A DNA stretch of 64,000 bases from Fistularia commersonii (Eukaryota > Chordata > Actinopteri > Syngnathiformes > Fistulariidae), in the NCBI GenBank assembly GCA_037954325.1, contig JBBMNZ010000013.1:11205001-11269000 (forward strand). The letters are read 5' to 3'. Positions 1 to 14,029 of this stretch are shown here, one piece after another. The notes under the pieces were generated by a model. That model made no database searches. It saw only the letters and a program-made list of their open reading frames with translations, and was not told where the DNA came from. Both the position numbers and the translations under genes were made by a program. How positions within the stretch are numbered: the first letter of the stretch is position 1; each line of letters begins with the position of its first letter.

Positions 1-696
1 ACAGGAATTATACCAAAATGAAATCCTCAAGAGTACCTACGCAATCTTAAATCGTGAACCTCCCATAAGTTATCATAGACAGATCTTAAACTATAAAAGG
101 CTACATATCAGTATTGAGCTATTTACATTATTCATTGCTACATTCAACTAATGGCTTATAAACTAATTACTTTGCATTATGGGTCTTGCAACAGGAAAAT
201 TACTATTTAAGATTGTTATTTCAATATTCTAAATCTGAAATTAACTCTAATTTTTAAATTGTCTGTTCTCAAACTTGATTTGGGGATTTTTCCTGAAAAT
301 TAGCCATAAGATAGCTTTGCTACAAATATATTATTGAATTCCCTTTGGGTAACAGATCTCCCAAATCAAGTTCATGTGGAGTTGACAGAGGTTTCTCCTT
401 GAGTAGCTTATGGCGTAACTTGGATTTGAAAGCCAGGGACTTGATCCTGACTCACAACACTATCGTGCATGAAATGTCACTGAATGTCAATTTTGAGTCA
501 AAAGGCTACTTACTGGTAACTGACCTTCAGCCCCGTAGAGGGTTTTGTATGTATGAATGCGTTTTTGGCTAATGTTGTACATAATAACATAATATTGCAA
601 AGCATAGGTTACCAAAATAAAAAAGATGCTTCGCTTGTATATGACAGAAAGTGTCTGTCTCACACACACACACGTGCGTGCATGCATACGCACACG

Positions 697-698
<2 letters not shown>

Positions 699-728
<30 letters not shown>
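699..728. repeat. (CA)n microsatellite
   Basis: About 15 uninterrupted CA units, preceded by a degenerate CA/TG-rich stretch from about 660. The open frames in this region are products of the repeat. Confidence 0.95.
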
Positions 729-732
<4 letters not shown>

Positions 733-3700
733 ATCCATCCGTTCATTCACCATGATTAAAGACTGGGAGCATGTGTCCACTCAACACTCGGAAGACATTT
801 AGCACTCGATTGACCAGATTAATGGGAAACGCCCCTTTTTTTCCCCATTTTGTGCCAAGCTAATATTTGGAATTTTTTTAATGGTATTACACAGAATGTA
901 ACAAATCGTCATGTTAAATTATTCTCTGCTGAAAACATCATCTAATGATGTTCCTGTATTACAGATACGCAAACCATTACTTTGAGAAGTACTTTTATTT
1001 TTAGTTATTTTCACTTATTGTTACAAAGCAACAGTAGATGACATTATAGAATAATCAATGGGTTACTTTGCTGTACATAAGTAGATAAAAAGCAATTTAA
1101 TCCTGGAAAAGTGGTATTCCAATTAACATCAACCTGCTATGATTAGACAGGAAGAAGGTTTTTGATTCTGACATGAATCAAGCACCACCCCATTTGTTCT
1201 GAATACTCAAAATGAGCAAACAGAAAAGAGTCATATCAATCTTATTTCATGTTTTTATCTTTTCTATAAAATCCACAGAATGGTTTCAAAATCTCAAATT
1301 ATCTCACGGCTCCTTATTATGCTACTAAAAGTGAGCACTCCCAGGGCTTGTGCCTCCTGGAGTTTACCAAAAAAGATGGGAACTAGATTTTTTTAGTTAT
1401 CAGGTTTGTTTCCTCTTCGACTGCACCACAAGTTTTATATAGACGTATCATAGAATCATTGCTGAGGCTTCTTCTATCCTCTTGTAAGACAGCTAGAGGC
1501 CTAGACTGCTATGGAATACCCCCATGATTAACCTGCTCCTCTCTTTTTCCATCACTATGCATTCATATTTAGAGATGTTGGTAACTTGGCATCTTCTCTC
1601 TCCACACTCACTCATTTTTTACGTGTTTCAGTTTCCTGGGCTGAAAGAAATAAAGGAATAAAAATAAAGAAATAAAAACTAAAGCTCAGAATTTGGAATT
1701 GACCCAGTTATGATGCCTACAAGTAATAATGTGAGACAGGTTATATCAGTATGAGCATTTTCCAGTTTCATTTCTGACAACTTAAAGGTTTATTTTAGGT
1801 GATAAAAGCAAGCAATTTCAACTCCTAATATGAGGAGAGGACTAACAATTTCTATAGCTCCATAACATTAATTACAGTACAAGTTCAGAACTAAAATATA
1901 AATGAGGTCGGTAGAGTAATGAGGCAACATTTAATCTCACAATGCACAGTTTAAAGATGATAACTCAAACAATTACAAATAATAAGCTCTGCAAATTGGA
2001 TGTAGGCCATTTATTGCCATTGGAATGGTAATAATGTACTGGTATCATTATCATCAAAACACTGATTAAGTTTTTTTTTATTCTAGCGGTGAAGTTTCCT
2101 TTTGTTCTCTCTCATGCTTGATCCGTCTTTGTCTTCCCAAACTAGCTGGTTAAAGTAGGTAGCAGCACACGAGTCTTGTTCTGTTTACTGCCATTTGTTT
2201 CTAAGGAGTGACCATTAGTCACTTTACAGCTCAAAAAAGTTTGGTCAACACCTATTCTCAACCAAAGATGCTTGGAATTGTGATCATTCCAGTGATATCA
2301 TTCCTGTACTCACACAGGACAGATTGCATTTGTTTTCTTTTGATCGTGTTCAAATCATCAAGAGTTACCTCAAGTTTATGCAGTCGATTCAGAGACTGTA
2401 TTGTGATACATATTAGCTTTAGCTTTTGCTATTACATACCTTTGGAGGTAAGTGATATGTAAAACATGGCATATACAGTTGTGTTTCAGTCATAATGGTA
2501 TCAGTTGAAATTTCACACAGATGTTAGAACACCAAAAATGCCTTGCGGATGTAAGACGATGTATATCATCAGTGTGTTGGGATCTGGGGCTTCGGTGTCT
2601 ATGTGCATTTCCCTTCACCTCTGTTCTTCACCGGAGAGCCTAGTTTGGATGTCAGCTGGGGGCAGCGCACAACTGCAGTGCTCTTTTTTGTGGTATGTCA
2701 AAGTCAAAGTCAGTTTTATTGTTGATTTCTCCACCTCTATCTAAATAAAATCACAAACCTTAGTTCCTAAAGTCTATGGCTGTGGAGGAGATGATATGCT
2801 GCCTCCATTTAGCAACTGTTTTGTTATAAATGCCGTCTTTACCTGTGTTTGTGTGAGCAGAACATAAAATGATTCATTGCCTAGAGTTTGTGCATCTGTT
2901 TAAAAATATGGTCCAATGTTTGTATTTACTTACTCAAGATAGGGGTGCCTGGGTTTACCCAGTAAGCTGCCACTGGTGGACTCGTCATAGCCAAGTGCAA
3001 ATGAATGGCAGGTTAAATCTGTTCAATTTATTTTTGAACATATTTATTTATTAATGTGTTCACAGTGTCCCTCTGTAAGATATCGCCTCAATTGCGTACT
3101 TATCTGCCGATAAGAAAGCCAAAGTAGAATGGCTACAAAAGGTGTCAGCTATGTATTTTTCTTTTCACAATATTTAATAAAAGTATGAGTAGACCATACA
3201 GACTTTAATCAATGCAAATCACTCTCTTGAGAGGACTTTTTATTCCCCTAAAAAAGAGGGGGGTCCTGTGCTCATCCAAAAAAAATCTAAGATTCAAAAA
3301 TACCCTAGGCCAATTTGCATCTTGTATGTCACAAATGCCAAAAGCCACTTGATGCATCCATCAAAATAGCATAGCAGACTCTCTTGTGAGTGTCCACTGG
3401 ACCTGTGATTCATTCAGTCAGTCACTTTTCAGCCATTGTCTATGTAAAACACCCTGCATTGCATGCTAGTTGCATCACAAAGCATACCGGTACAGCCATC
3501 AAGCATGCAATTGTGGGAAGCTGTGCAGTTACTTCCATCTCAGCAAAGGCACACTGTGGAGAAGAAAATCTTCTTCTGTTTATTTCATGGAATATGCTAT
3601 TTTTTGAAAAGCAGGCTCATCACTGTTAGCCAGTGCCAGTCGTGGCTGCTGCAGCACCTGATGGTTTGAGCATTAAGGAGATTGCTCAAAAAAACAATAG

Positions 3701-6700
3701 CAAGCTATTCACTTGAGCAAATATGGTCATGTTCTGTATCTAGCTCGAAAATTTACAACTAAGGTAATTCAAGATCCTGAAATAAGCTAAATGCACAGCA
3801 AAACACAATACAGATTTAAGAGACCATGTGCTCTTCCTGGGTATCACATCATGTGCCTCATACTGGACATACCAACACTGCACTCTTGCATACCCTCTCA
3901 ATTCTTTTCTATTTATAAGAGCATTTATTGCACTTCAATTTACCCATCAGGTCGCTTTCATACAGGCACTTTATAATTCTTTGCTGCTACAAATATTTTG
4001 ATATTTTTGATGTACTATAGTACTACTTTAAATTCAGTATCAACCCAATTACGGCACAATTTTGTTCTGCGCACACTTACTACATACTGACTGACAAAAA
4101 GGCTGTCAAAGCCTGAGTCTAAGAAAACAAATATCGGTGGCCTTCTTCATCTATTTAAAATTTCTCACCAAGCATAACAGAGTTGATTTTGTTCTTTTTC
4201 CTTTTTATTGGTTTTGGGGATTTGTATTTATTTTTGTTTGTTTTTTTCCATGTGAGCCAGGAAACTATGTTTTTAAATATCAAATCAATGTATCATGATG
4301 TTTAAAATATTTGTCCAGGGGAACTTTAAGTACAATAAGCAGTGTCTTTGATAAATTAAGTGATTCATTGAAAAGGAGAAACCAAAGCACACCAGAAACA
4401 TGTTCACACATATTTGTATATATATGTGTCTGTCTGAAACCAGACTTACAAATCTACATATTCCACACACCAATGCCTGGCTCTTATAGTGCTGCTGTAC
4501 TCTTTGTGAAAAAAAAAAAAAAAAAAAACCTCTTAAATCTGCTTTCTTTTCACCTGTCAGACACTAAAAGGAATAGCTGAGCACCAAGTTGTTTGAGTCA
4601 TGAGGTCACTGTTGCAATATACTGCAAGTCTTCAATTCCCTCTTATCACTTTTTGAAAGAATAGGTTACAGTGGCCTCTCCAATACTAATGTAAGATTAA
4701 TGCATTATGAGGGGCCTTTACCTTTGCCATCATTACTATATTATCCACACTAAGATAAGAAAAGGCAGTACCTGCAGTACAAATGCAATATAGATGAAGG
4801 AGCTGGGACCTTTTCTATAGCTACCATTATCCCAATTATGGTTTCATGGCTCTGGCTCACTTTCATTGTCTTTTAAGAACAGGCATCACTTCATAGACCC
4901 CAGCATATTGTATACCATATTTACATTATAAAACAAAATGATTCATTATGCATCTGACATTAAAAAATGTGAAAGATCCTGGTCCCAGACAAACAAAACT
5001 AATGTAATTTTGGCACAAAATTTGAACATGTGATGACAAATCATTCAGTTTAAGTTATTGTCCTTCAGGAAACTATCTGAGCAGCAGAGCTACAGTGTGG
5101 AACTTCCTTCTCTGCAATGATCTTCAGCTTACATCTTTGAATACTGACATCAGCTTGTAGAGAGCATACCTGTTTATTTTAAGCCTGACATGGTGACTCA
5201 AGGGTATAACGTTACTTAGCAAAGTGTAAAGCCACTAGCTGTGTGTTTTGTACACTGGGGCTCCAATTACCGTCAACCAGTTAAGTGAATGTGCAACTGA
5301 AAGACTGCACTGTCAGCTTTCACAAGAGAAAGTGAGTTGGAGTAAGTGCAGGGTGAAAAGGGGGTGGGGAAGTTCTGTCAACAAGTCATAGGATAAGGTA
5401 AGGACTCCTGCAGTTATAACTATTTATTTAGATTGGAGGCAAACACTTAGCATGGCTACTAGTGACTGTGGAGGTAATTAAGCAGATTTGGTTGCCTTAG
5501 GTGGTTTTCATAAATACTCTTTAAATTCCATCTGTTATCAATTAACTAAAATTTTCTGTGCCATCAGTTGTCAAAACTGCAAAAACCAGAGCCATGTGCA
5601 TTATACCACTACAATAAGCATCAATAAACAGCTGTGTTCTAGTGTGAATGCGAGCATGCGAGTGTGCATGTGTGCGTGTGTGTGACTCAAATGCCTCTGA
5701 CCCCATTATTCACCCCTTTTCATACCAAGTACAAACAATAGCAAGCTACATGCTAGAGAAAATCTTGACCAAAATGACTCTAAAATGGCCAGTGACCCGG
5801 TCTAACAAGTAGTAAAGAGCCCTGAGGTATTTTCACACTCTAAATGAAAGGAAATTATTTATCTTAATATAATCCTGATCACCAACATCATTAGTTCATA
5901 TAAAATGATAATAATGTGTAATATATTTTCATGGCAAACTCATTTGTCAAATGGGTCTTGAATGAGTCTTATGACAGGATGGGCCCAATGTTCTTTTATT
6001 CAATCTCTTGAAGCAGTAGAGCTTGTCCATCTCTCCAAAAATGACAAATCTAAACCTGCAGGGTAGAAATAACTTAGTATTGAGCCAAGCATTTATCTAA
6101 CAGCTTCACTTTTTATTTCAAATGCAGTTAAAATGCATTTTTGATGATGATTTGAATATTCAAGATGTCCAGAGTGACCAGACAGCTTTTCACCACCTGA
6201 ATCTAAATGCTATTTTTCAAATACCATCTTTTGTTATTAATTGGACAATAAATTCAGACAATTTAGCTTGAAGATTTTATCATGCAGAGCAGTTTTAAAA
6301 GACTTTCCTATTTTGTGATCAAAAAAGGAGGATTAAATATATTAATATATTAAGTAATGAGAGCCATGCTCCATCTGTAATAATGTACTGGGGCTCCATT
6401 CTGGAATGCTGATGATAACAATGAAACATGTTAAATCACTCATCATATTGGCTTTAAGCATGGATGAAATTCATGTAGGCAAAATCCTCCAAAATGTCAG
6501 AGAGGAACTTTTTTGGTCTCATTAGATACCAGTGGTGTGGACTTAAGTCATATGACAGTCCAGTCATGGTAAAATTTGGCTCAGCTTTGGAAATTCAAAT
6601 GAGACTTGCAATTTTGACTTCGATTGGGACACAATTACTCAAAACATAACTCTAACTTGAGCTCCATCTTTATACTCATTTCAAGCCCCTGAGAATAATG

Positions 6701-7005
6701 TGCAATAAAATGATAAGAAAGGTGATTTAATTTCCCAGATTAAATGATATCCATCATTAATGACCACAATGCTGGAAGAAACAGAAATTTCCCCTGGTAA
6801 AGACAATGACTTGTTCACAGGGAATGCATTGTCTGTAAGTTTATCATGTACTTTTATTAATCCATTCAGATGAATTTGACCTCAGAACATACCTGCAGTA
6901 TGCAGTTGAATCATGTGGCGCCAGGGGAAAAGAAATCCAGTTTTAAATTCATTACCCTGTTGAAGGGCAATGGCAAGCGGATTTACCTGTGATACATAAT
7001 TTCAT

Positions 7006-7009
<4 letters not shown>

Positions 7010-7042
<33 letters not shown>
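7010..7042. repeat. (TA)n microsatellite
   Basis: About 16 TA units in a row in AT-rich intergenic DNA. Confidence 0.95.
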
Positions 7043-7047
<5 letters not shown>

Positions 7048-7445
7048 TTTTTGCAACATTGAAGATAATGGATTTAATGCCTGTTAATGTTAAAATTCTG
7101 AATTAACCTTGTTAACACTGCTAGTTTAGTAAGAGCTTGCCTTTTTGTGTGAGCTTGTCATTACAATTTTAATGTTTTTGTTTGGTTGTTTTTATCTTTA
7201 GTAACAGATCAGGGAAACATCTGAAGTGCTGTAATTTAAATCCACAGTTCCTTGCATGTGGCTCTCTTGAGATTCTCTTGTCCTGACCTTGGACTTCACT
7301 TGGGACATGCGTGTGATGGCAAGAGGCATGGGACTTGCGAAAACAATTACCCATTCCCACTTCAGCGGTAATGCTGCTTCAGTAAAGTCACTGGCTGTGC
7401 AAAAGCCACCCTCACTGATGCATATCATTCTCCAGCATACAGGGT

Positions 7446-9726
7446 CTACGTCTTCTTCTTCTCCTCCTTCCCCATTCGGCTTTTCCCTTCTAGGGTCAAC
7501 AACAGCGAATCAACCTTCTCCATCTAACCCTATTCTCTGTATCCACCTCTCTCACATCAGCTTCCTTCCTATCCTCTCTCACTACGTCCATAAATCTTCT
7601 CTTTGGTCTTCCTCTACACCTCCTGCCTGGGAGCTCCAATTCCAGGATCCATATTCGCTATCCCTCCTCTGTACATGACCCAACCATCTCAGTCTGGCTT
7701 CTCTGACCTCCTCTCCAAAATATCTAACATGTGCTGTTCCTCTGATAGACTCATTCCTGATCCTATCCATCCTGGTCACTCCCAAAGAGAACCTTAGCAT
7801 CATCATCTCAGTGACCTCCAGCTTTACCTGAAATCCCCCAACTTCTTGATCCCTGTAGCCTCAATGCTCCACCTGGGTTCCTCTCATTCACACACATATA
7901 CTTTGTCTTGCTGCAACTATCCTTCAGTCCTCTCCTTTCCAGAGTATACCTCCACCTCTCTCAATTTTCCTCAACCAGTTTTCTGCTCTCACGACATATC
8001 ACAAGGGCATTTGCGAACATCATGGGCCATGGAGATTCCTGTCTAACCTCATCTGTCAGCTTGTCCATCACCACTGCAAACAAGAAGGGGCTCTGAGATG
8101 ATCCCCGATGAAGCTCCACCTACTCCTTGAACTTCTCTGTTACGCCTACATCACACCTCACCACTGTCTCACAGGGAGCATACATGTCCTGCGACAGTCT
8201 AACATACTTCTCTGCTACTCCAGACTTCCTCATACAATATCAGAGTTCCTCTCTTGGCACCCTGTCATATGCTTTTTTTCTAGATCTAAAAAAAATGCAA
8301 TGCAGCTCCCTCTGGCCTTCTCTGTACTTCTCTTTTAGCATTCTCAAAGCAAATACTGCGTCTATAGTACTCTTTCTAGGCATGAAGACATAATGCTGAA
8401 CACAAATGCTTGCATCTGCTCTTAGTCTAGTTTCCATTACTCTTTCCCATAACTTCATTGTATGGCTCATCAACTTTATCCATCTATAGTTGCCGCAATT
8501 GTGCATATCCCCTTTATTCTTAAAAATGAGCACCATCACATTTGTCTCCATTCCTCAGACATCTTCTTACTCTCTAAGATCCTGTTGAAAAATCTAACCA
8601 GAAATTCTACAGTCCCCTCAGTGTCCCACTTCTTCTTTGCTAACCACTTTCTCTGTATATACTCCTACATTTCCTCGTTCCACCACCAAGTCTCCTTATG
8701 TATTTTCCTCCAAGACTATACACCATGTACTCTCCTACCTGTTTCCCTGATCATATTAACTGTAGCAGTCCAGTCCTCTGGACCCAGAGCCTTTCTCAAC
8801 TCCTCCCTGAAAACCATACAGCACTCCTCCCTTTTTGAGCTTCCACCACGTTGTCCTCTGCACTCCCTTTGTCCTCGATCTTTGTCAGCAGACTCATCCT
8901 ACAAACCACCATACTATGTCTGGCTAAGCTCTCACACTACTTTGCAGTCACTGATCTCTTTCAGGTTACCTCGTTTAAACAAGATGTAGTCTACCTGCGA
9001 GCTCCTACCTCCGCTCTTATAAGATCCCCTATGTTCCTGTCTTTTCTGGAAGAAAAAAAAAAAAAGTCTTGATGGTGGAACTGCAAAGACGCCCATCATC
9101 TGTCCCTCTGCATCCCTATCCTGTGTACCAAATCTGCCCATCACTTCTTCATCCCCTCTACTGCCTGCACCAACATGTCTATTCACGTCTGCACCAATTA
9201 CCACTCCCTCATCTCTGGGGATATTCTGCATCACTTCATCTCACCCATTCCAGAACTTCTCCTCTAAATCACATCCCACCTGCGGGGCATAGCCAGTAAC
9301 ACACCTGAACAGCACACCTTCAATTTCCAGTTTCAGATTCACAAGTCTATTTGACATTCTTTTCCCCTCTAGGACATTCTTCTGCATCATGTCAACCAAC
9401 TCTACCTTTTCCTGTCATAGTCCCGATATTCAAAGTCCCTCCTCTGTCCCAGACTCTTGCCTTCCTCTTCTCTATCTGCTTCCAAACACGCCTTCCTCCT
9501 CTCCTTCTTCGTCCCACGGTAGCCCAATTTCCCTGTGGGTCATCTGTACCAACGGCGGTCATTATTAAACTGGGCCTCGACCGATCCGGTATGAGATTAT
9601 CAGTTTTGATTTGCATGCTTGTTTTTGTCAAAGGTTTTGCCCTTGCTGATGCAACCCTCTGCATTTACCTGGGATTGGGACCGGCTCAGGGAGACACTGG
9701 CAAATGCAGCGCTGAGGCTGCATTAC
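7446..9726 (-). mobile_element. Degenerate RTE-type LINE, copy 1
   Basis: A non-LTR retrotransposon remnant reading right to left. Near its 5' end (9,392-9,664, minus) is a fragment ending TLNIGTMTGKGR, like the start of an APE-type endonuclease domain. At 8,932-9,234 is the endonuclease C-terminal part, with VVIGADVNRHVG and QVDYILFKRGNLKEISDCKV. At 8,240-8,551 is the reverse transcriptase palm, with VLIFKNKGD, KLMSHTMKLWERV, PRKSTIDAVFALR and AYDRVPREEL. At 7,582-7,806 is the C-terminal end, with MLRFSLGVTRMDRIRNE and ARLRWLGHVQRRDSE. Reading frames are broken by stops and frameshifts. The catalytic FADD motif near 8,015 reads FANA, so the copy is dead. Family assignment is by memory of the protein motifs. 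The exact ends are estimated from similarity to copy 2 at 15.5 kb. Confidence 0.85.
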
Positions 9727-11901
9727 TATGCATAGTTTAACGTTGTTATATCATTCCTAATACAGTTTGAATAATATCCATGATGATGCATAATGATTAC
9801 TCTAATGGCGCACGAAACAGGAATACCTAGAGTGGATTTCCAGTCTAGGTCTTTTTCCAGTACAGGGTATTTGGTTAATCAAAAAGGGTATATTGGTTTG
9901 TTATAAAATTGTTTAATTTGTGCTTGTTGTACATAGTGGTTACAGAGCCTACATACATGCTGGTCAGTCAGAAAAACATGTGGATGGACAGTTAGCCACT
10001 ATGATTAATCAATAGCAAGTTAGTTTTGAAAGCAGAATGTGACTGCACAAAATGAAACAAAAAAATGCTGTTTAGCCCTCAAGTTATGCTACGTTATGCT
10101 TCGAACACCTGCTGATTGGAACAGGCTATATACAGGTATGTTTGTAATGATCTGCTGTCTCATCGTGCTTTTCTAATGTACCACAAATTGAATTTTTAGC
10201 AAGCAAGATATATATATATTTACTTAATAGCGCATGGATTCCTGTTCCAATAAGCTACATGTACAAACACAAATGTGATAATTTCCCAAATACTCAACTG
10301 ATATTCACTGATGACTATGGCTATTCTTATTCTGACAACTCTATCATTGAATGACCTTGGTGCCTATTTTCATAATACACCAGTACAACAGAAGTGAGAG
10401 AAAAGAGACTGAAACTGATCTTAAGCTTTTCTTTGTCATAGACATTGGCAGCGAGGTCTTCACATCTTTGAGCGCAGGATCTGTATGCCTTGCATTTAGG
10501 CTTTAAATTATATGCTTTGGCTGTCTGAACATGAAAGCAATTTCTCTTTGGTTGAGTTCTCTGGAATGAATCATTTCAATGACCTGTACTGAAGAATGTT
10601 AGGGGCAGAGAGTTATCTTCAATGACCAAATTACCTTTACCTCATTTTTTTCCCCTTTCACTTCAAATACATTTTGATTGCTCTGAAAGAAGTGGAAATG
10701 TATGGGGAAAATGATTAAATGTTGGTACTTTGAAAACAAAATTAAGTTATAGCTACATACACAAAAATGGATCACAATGATACATAAAAGACATGCCAAG
10801 AGTAGTTAGTCCTATTACATTCTGCCACTGCAATACTTTGGCCAAAAGAGATCCATTCAGTGTGACAAAGGCACACAAAAGGCAAGTCGGAATAACAGAA
10901 TATATCAGAGCTAAAGTTTCCTTGGTTCCTTTGTTGATATCCGGGGGGAAAAAAAAAGAAAAAAAAAATCTAGACAAGTGACTTTTTGTTTGCTTAATAA
11001 TTTCATTTTTCTCATCTCTTCTGTAATACCCCTTCCAACCATAGTAGCAAAGTAGTTATCCAAGGCTTCCAGTGTCAATCATCGATGTTTTTACTCATCA
11101 CATACTTAACCTTTTTACCACCTCCAAATATTATATTGGACTGAGAACTAGAAAGTCACAGCAATTGGATTCATAACAATGGCATCATAGACTGATATTT
11201 AATGTAATCATTGAAATCAGACATTACTTTAAATATAACAGGACCCTGAGGAGTACATGAACATACTGGAATTAAGTTAACAAATGGAAAAGCACATTCC
11301 AATTACACGCGCCCACGGAAAATTATTTTAGACCCCATTAAAATACACCGTACCGGGCACCGTCAATCTTTTGTTATTAAATTTCAACATATATTAAGGG
11401 TCTTATTGAGTTATATTCTCATATAGTCATGTTACCCTCCCTTATGGCACTCTTTTATGAATAACGCTCAGTCATATTTTACAGCTTTTCCCAGATTTAC
11501 TTTAATTTTTCCCCATAACCCACACCAAAAACTGGTTTCACCAAACCTGTTTCAAACAGATGTGCCCAGAAATTACAGATGACAGCCTCATTGTAGATAT
11601 TCATTTCATATTCATAATACTACACCCACAATCCTTTTTCTTACAAGTTGCCTAATCTTTTAACACCCTAAGATTATCCATTCCTATTAGTTTCTGGAAA
11701 AAGAAAACTAAGAATTAAATTGTAGACTTAGACATAAAAAAAATTAAATCTATCAATAATGACTTTTACCAATTATTTCATTGAAAACCTATTGTATCAG
11801 TGAAAACCACATTATTTAACAGACCAGTAATGCAGGATGCCACCACCATGGTCATTTTAGCATTAGCCAGTTCGGCTTGTAGAGCCAAAACATTTGTTGA
11901 A

Positions 11902-12036
<135 letters not shown>

Positions 12037-12839
12037 AAACTTGGGGATAATTATTTTCATCGTCTATCATTTTGCTGTTATTCAACGACATGTGACCCCT
12101 GATTTTTATTGTACGTACGTATTGGACGTACATGAAGTTTTTTCCTGAGAGAAGGGTTGTCGCTGTCATTCGACCCACCATACTTTTCCATTACACAATA
12201 CATGAATGATTTAGAGCCCACTGTGTTTGTTGCAAATAGTGATTCATTTTTTATGACAGCTTTATCTTGAAAACCCTCTCCTGTCCTGAACCACCCTGCT
12301 GGTTCACAGTTGGATTTTCATCAGTGCGAATGAAGTGCTACGCTGGCATTTTTTCTTCCTACCCTGCCCAGATGCATGAATTCATAAATCGGGGATGCAG
12401 TACTGATGGCCTCCTTGTTTTGTCTGATGACATTTCCATACATGGCTCATTGCTGAAAATGTCATTTTGACTTGCAAGCATCATACCATTGCCGCAAATG
12501 GTAAATATGCAAATGTAGCCGCTTCAAAGTAGCACAAAAACAGATTTATTTATAAATGCTTGCTGTTTTGCATATCTTATGCCCCAAGCCTGTGTATCTA
12601 ATTTTACCCTGACCACATGGCAAATGCTACTGAGTCATCCTCATTTAAAGGCAGGTTCTCACAGATAAGTAGGCATTAGCTGACTGACAGATATATCATC
12701 TGATATGAAAGCCTTGTATAACAGGATCCTCACTCCTAAGACCAGAAGTAGTATATGCATGTGTGTATGTTTAGAATAGAATAAAATAGAGTTGTCTTTC
12801 TTGTCATTGTATTACAGAAACACAATGAAATTGGAATGT

Positions 12840-12890
12840 TCTATCTATCTATCTATCTACCTATCTATCTATCTACCCACCCACCTACCT
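12840..12890. repeat. (CTAT)n / (CTAC)n tetranucleotide repeat
   Basis: About nine CTAT units with CTAC variants, decaying into CCAC/CTAC. It directly follows a short stretch that looks like the end of a LINE. Confidence 0.9.
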
Positions 12891-14008
12891 GCTTGGCTGT
12901 GTGTCTCACTGTCTGTAATAAGTTTTTATTGCAAACGAAAAAAAAAACAACAAGATATTTCTGCTGTGATGTAATTGAATATGAAAACCAAGAATGGGGG
13001 AGTAAAATGTGTCAGACATGTGAGTAAGAGGTGAGAATGAGTGCACTGGGGCCATGCAAAATATCTCTTGGGGCAGATAATAGTTCTAGTGCAAGTCATA
13101 TTTCTGCTGCTCTCTGTGACTGTGTATCAGCAGGAGCACCAGTGTACATATGTGTGTCTCTGGCTGCAGTAATTTCCCAATAATCTCCAGGGGACCGTTA
13201 TCTCTTTGACTTTCTTTACTTCAAGCTGGGGGAAGTCTCTCATCCACCCTAAATCTACAGCTCTGCCAGGTGAGAGCGGCAACCCCATTTAGCTTTTTTT
13301 TTTTTTTCTTACATGGAGCTTTTGCTTGTAAAATGCATTCAGCCTTTCTCTGTATTCTTCTCCTCAACATTTCAACAGTAATAATTCAGCATAACAGTCA
13401 CCCCCTCCCCACCTTATTTAATCTTCACCAGATAGTGCTCAGCCAGCACAAGCTAATTTTAGAGGATGACACTGCTGAGTGCTTACGATAAGCAGCTCAC
13501 AATGAGAAGGCTATTATTTTCTTTCTCTTTCAGGTTCCAATCATTCTCAGGTGGAAATCACTGTAAACACAGCATGTCCCAGATCCCGCAGATTGCAGAA
13601 ATTGTAGTACATGTTTTGCATCATTACCCTAACTTTTGGAGCATGTATATGGCATACATATATTTCTATGTTCCTCTCATTGGTATACAGGAACTTGTGC
13701 ACTTTCTACTTGTAAGAATTAAAAAAAATCCGCCCAACTTTACACACAAAACAACTTTGTTAGGTTGAAAATAATTAGTCTAGTCTCTGTACTGTCCCAA
13801 GTTTGTAGGGATATCTTGTGTCCACACATGCAATTGTTGATTAATAAATGGGAATGCTTGGTTGACAAAAGGAGGGAATCTCATTTTCTTACACCCGTGC
13901 ACTGTTTTACATTCCATGCTTGACACTTCGTGATGCATGTGTTTATTACAAAAAAAATGCATTTTTAATATCCATACTTATAGAAATAATTACATAGAAA
14001 TTTGATTT

Positions 14009-14029
14009 GTGTGTGTGTGTGTGTGTGTG
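14009..14029. repeat. (GT)n microsatellite
   Basis: About ten GT units abutting the left end of the LTR-like segment. Confidence 0.9.

Larger units (their letters stand above)
1..7427. other. gene-poor AT-rich stretch
   Basis: No open frame here shows a recognisable protein or a splice-bounded conserved exon. The open frames are short, of low complexity or read through simple repeats. Apart from the microsatellites listed separately, there are only scattered A/T runs. I see no RNA gene. It may be intergenic DNA or part of a very large intron of a gene outside the window. Confidence 0.6.

Noticed and set aside
487..780. Overlapping open frames across the CA repeat
   Set aside because: Both strands translate to Cys/Val or His/Thr repeats; products of a microsatellite with no splice or family support.
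7289..9740. Several plus-strand open frames of 60-175 codons
   Set aside because: They are antisense shadows of the minus-strand RTE element; the minus strand carries the recognisable endonuclease and reverse transcriptase motifs.
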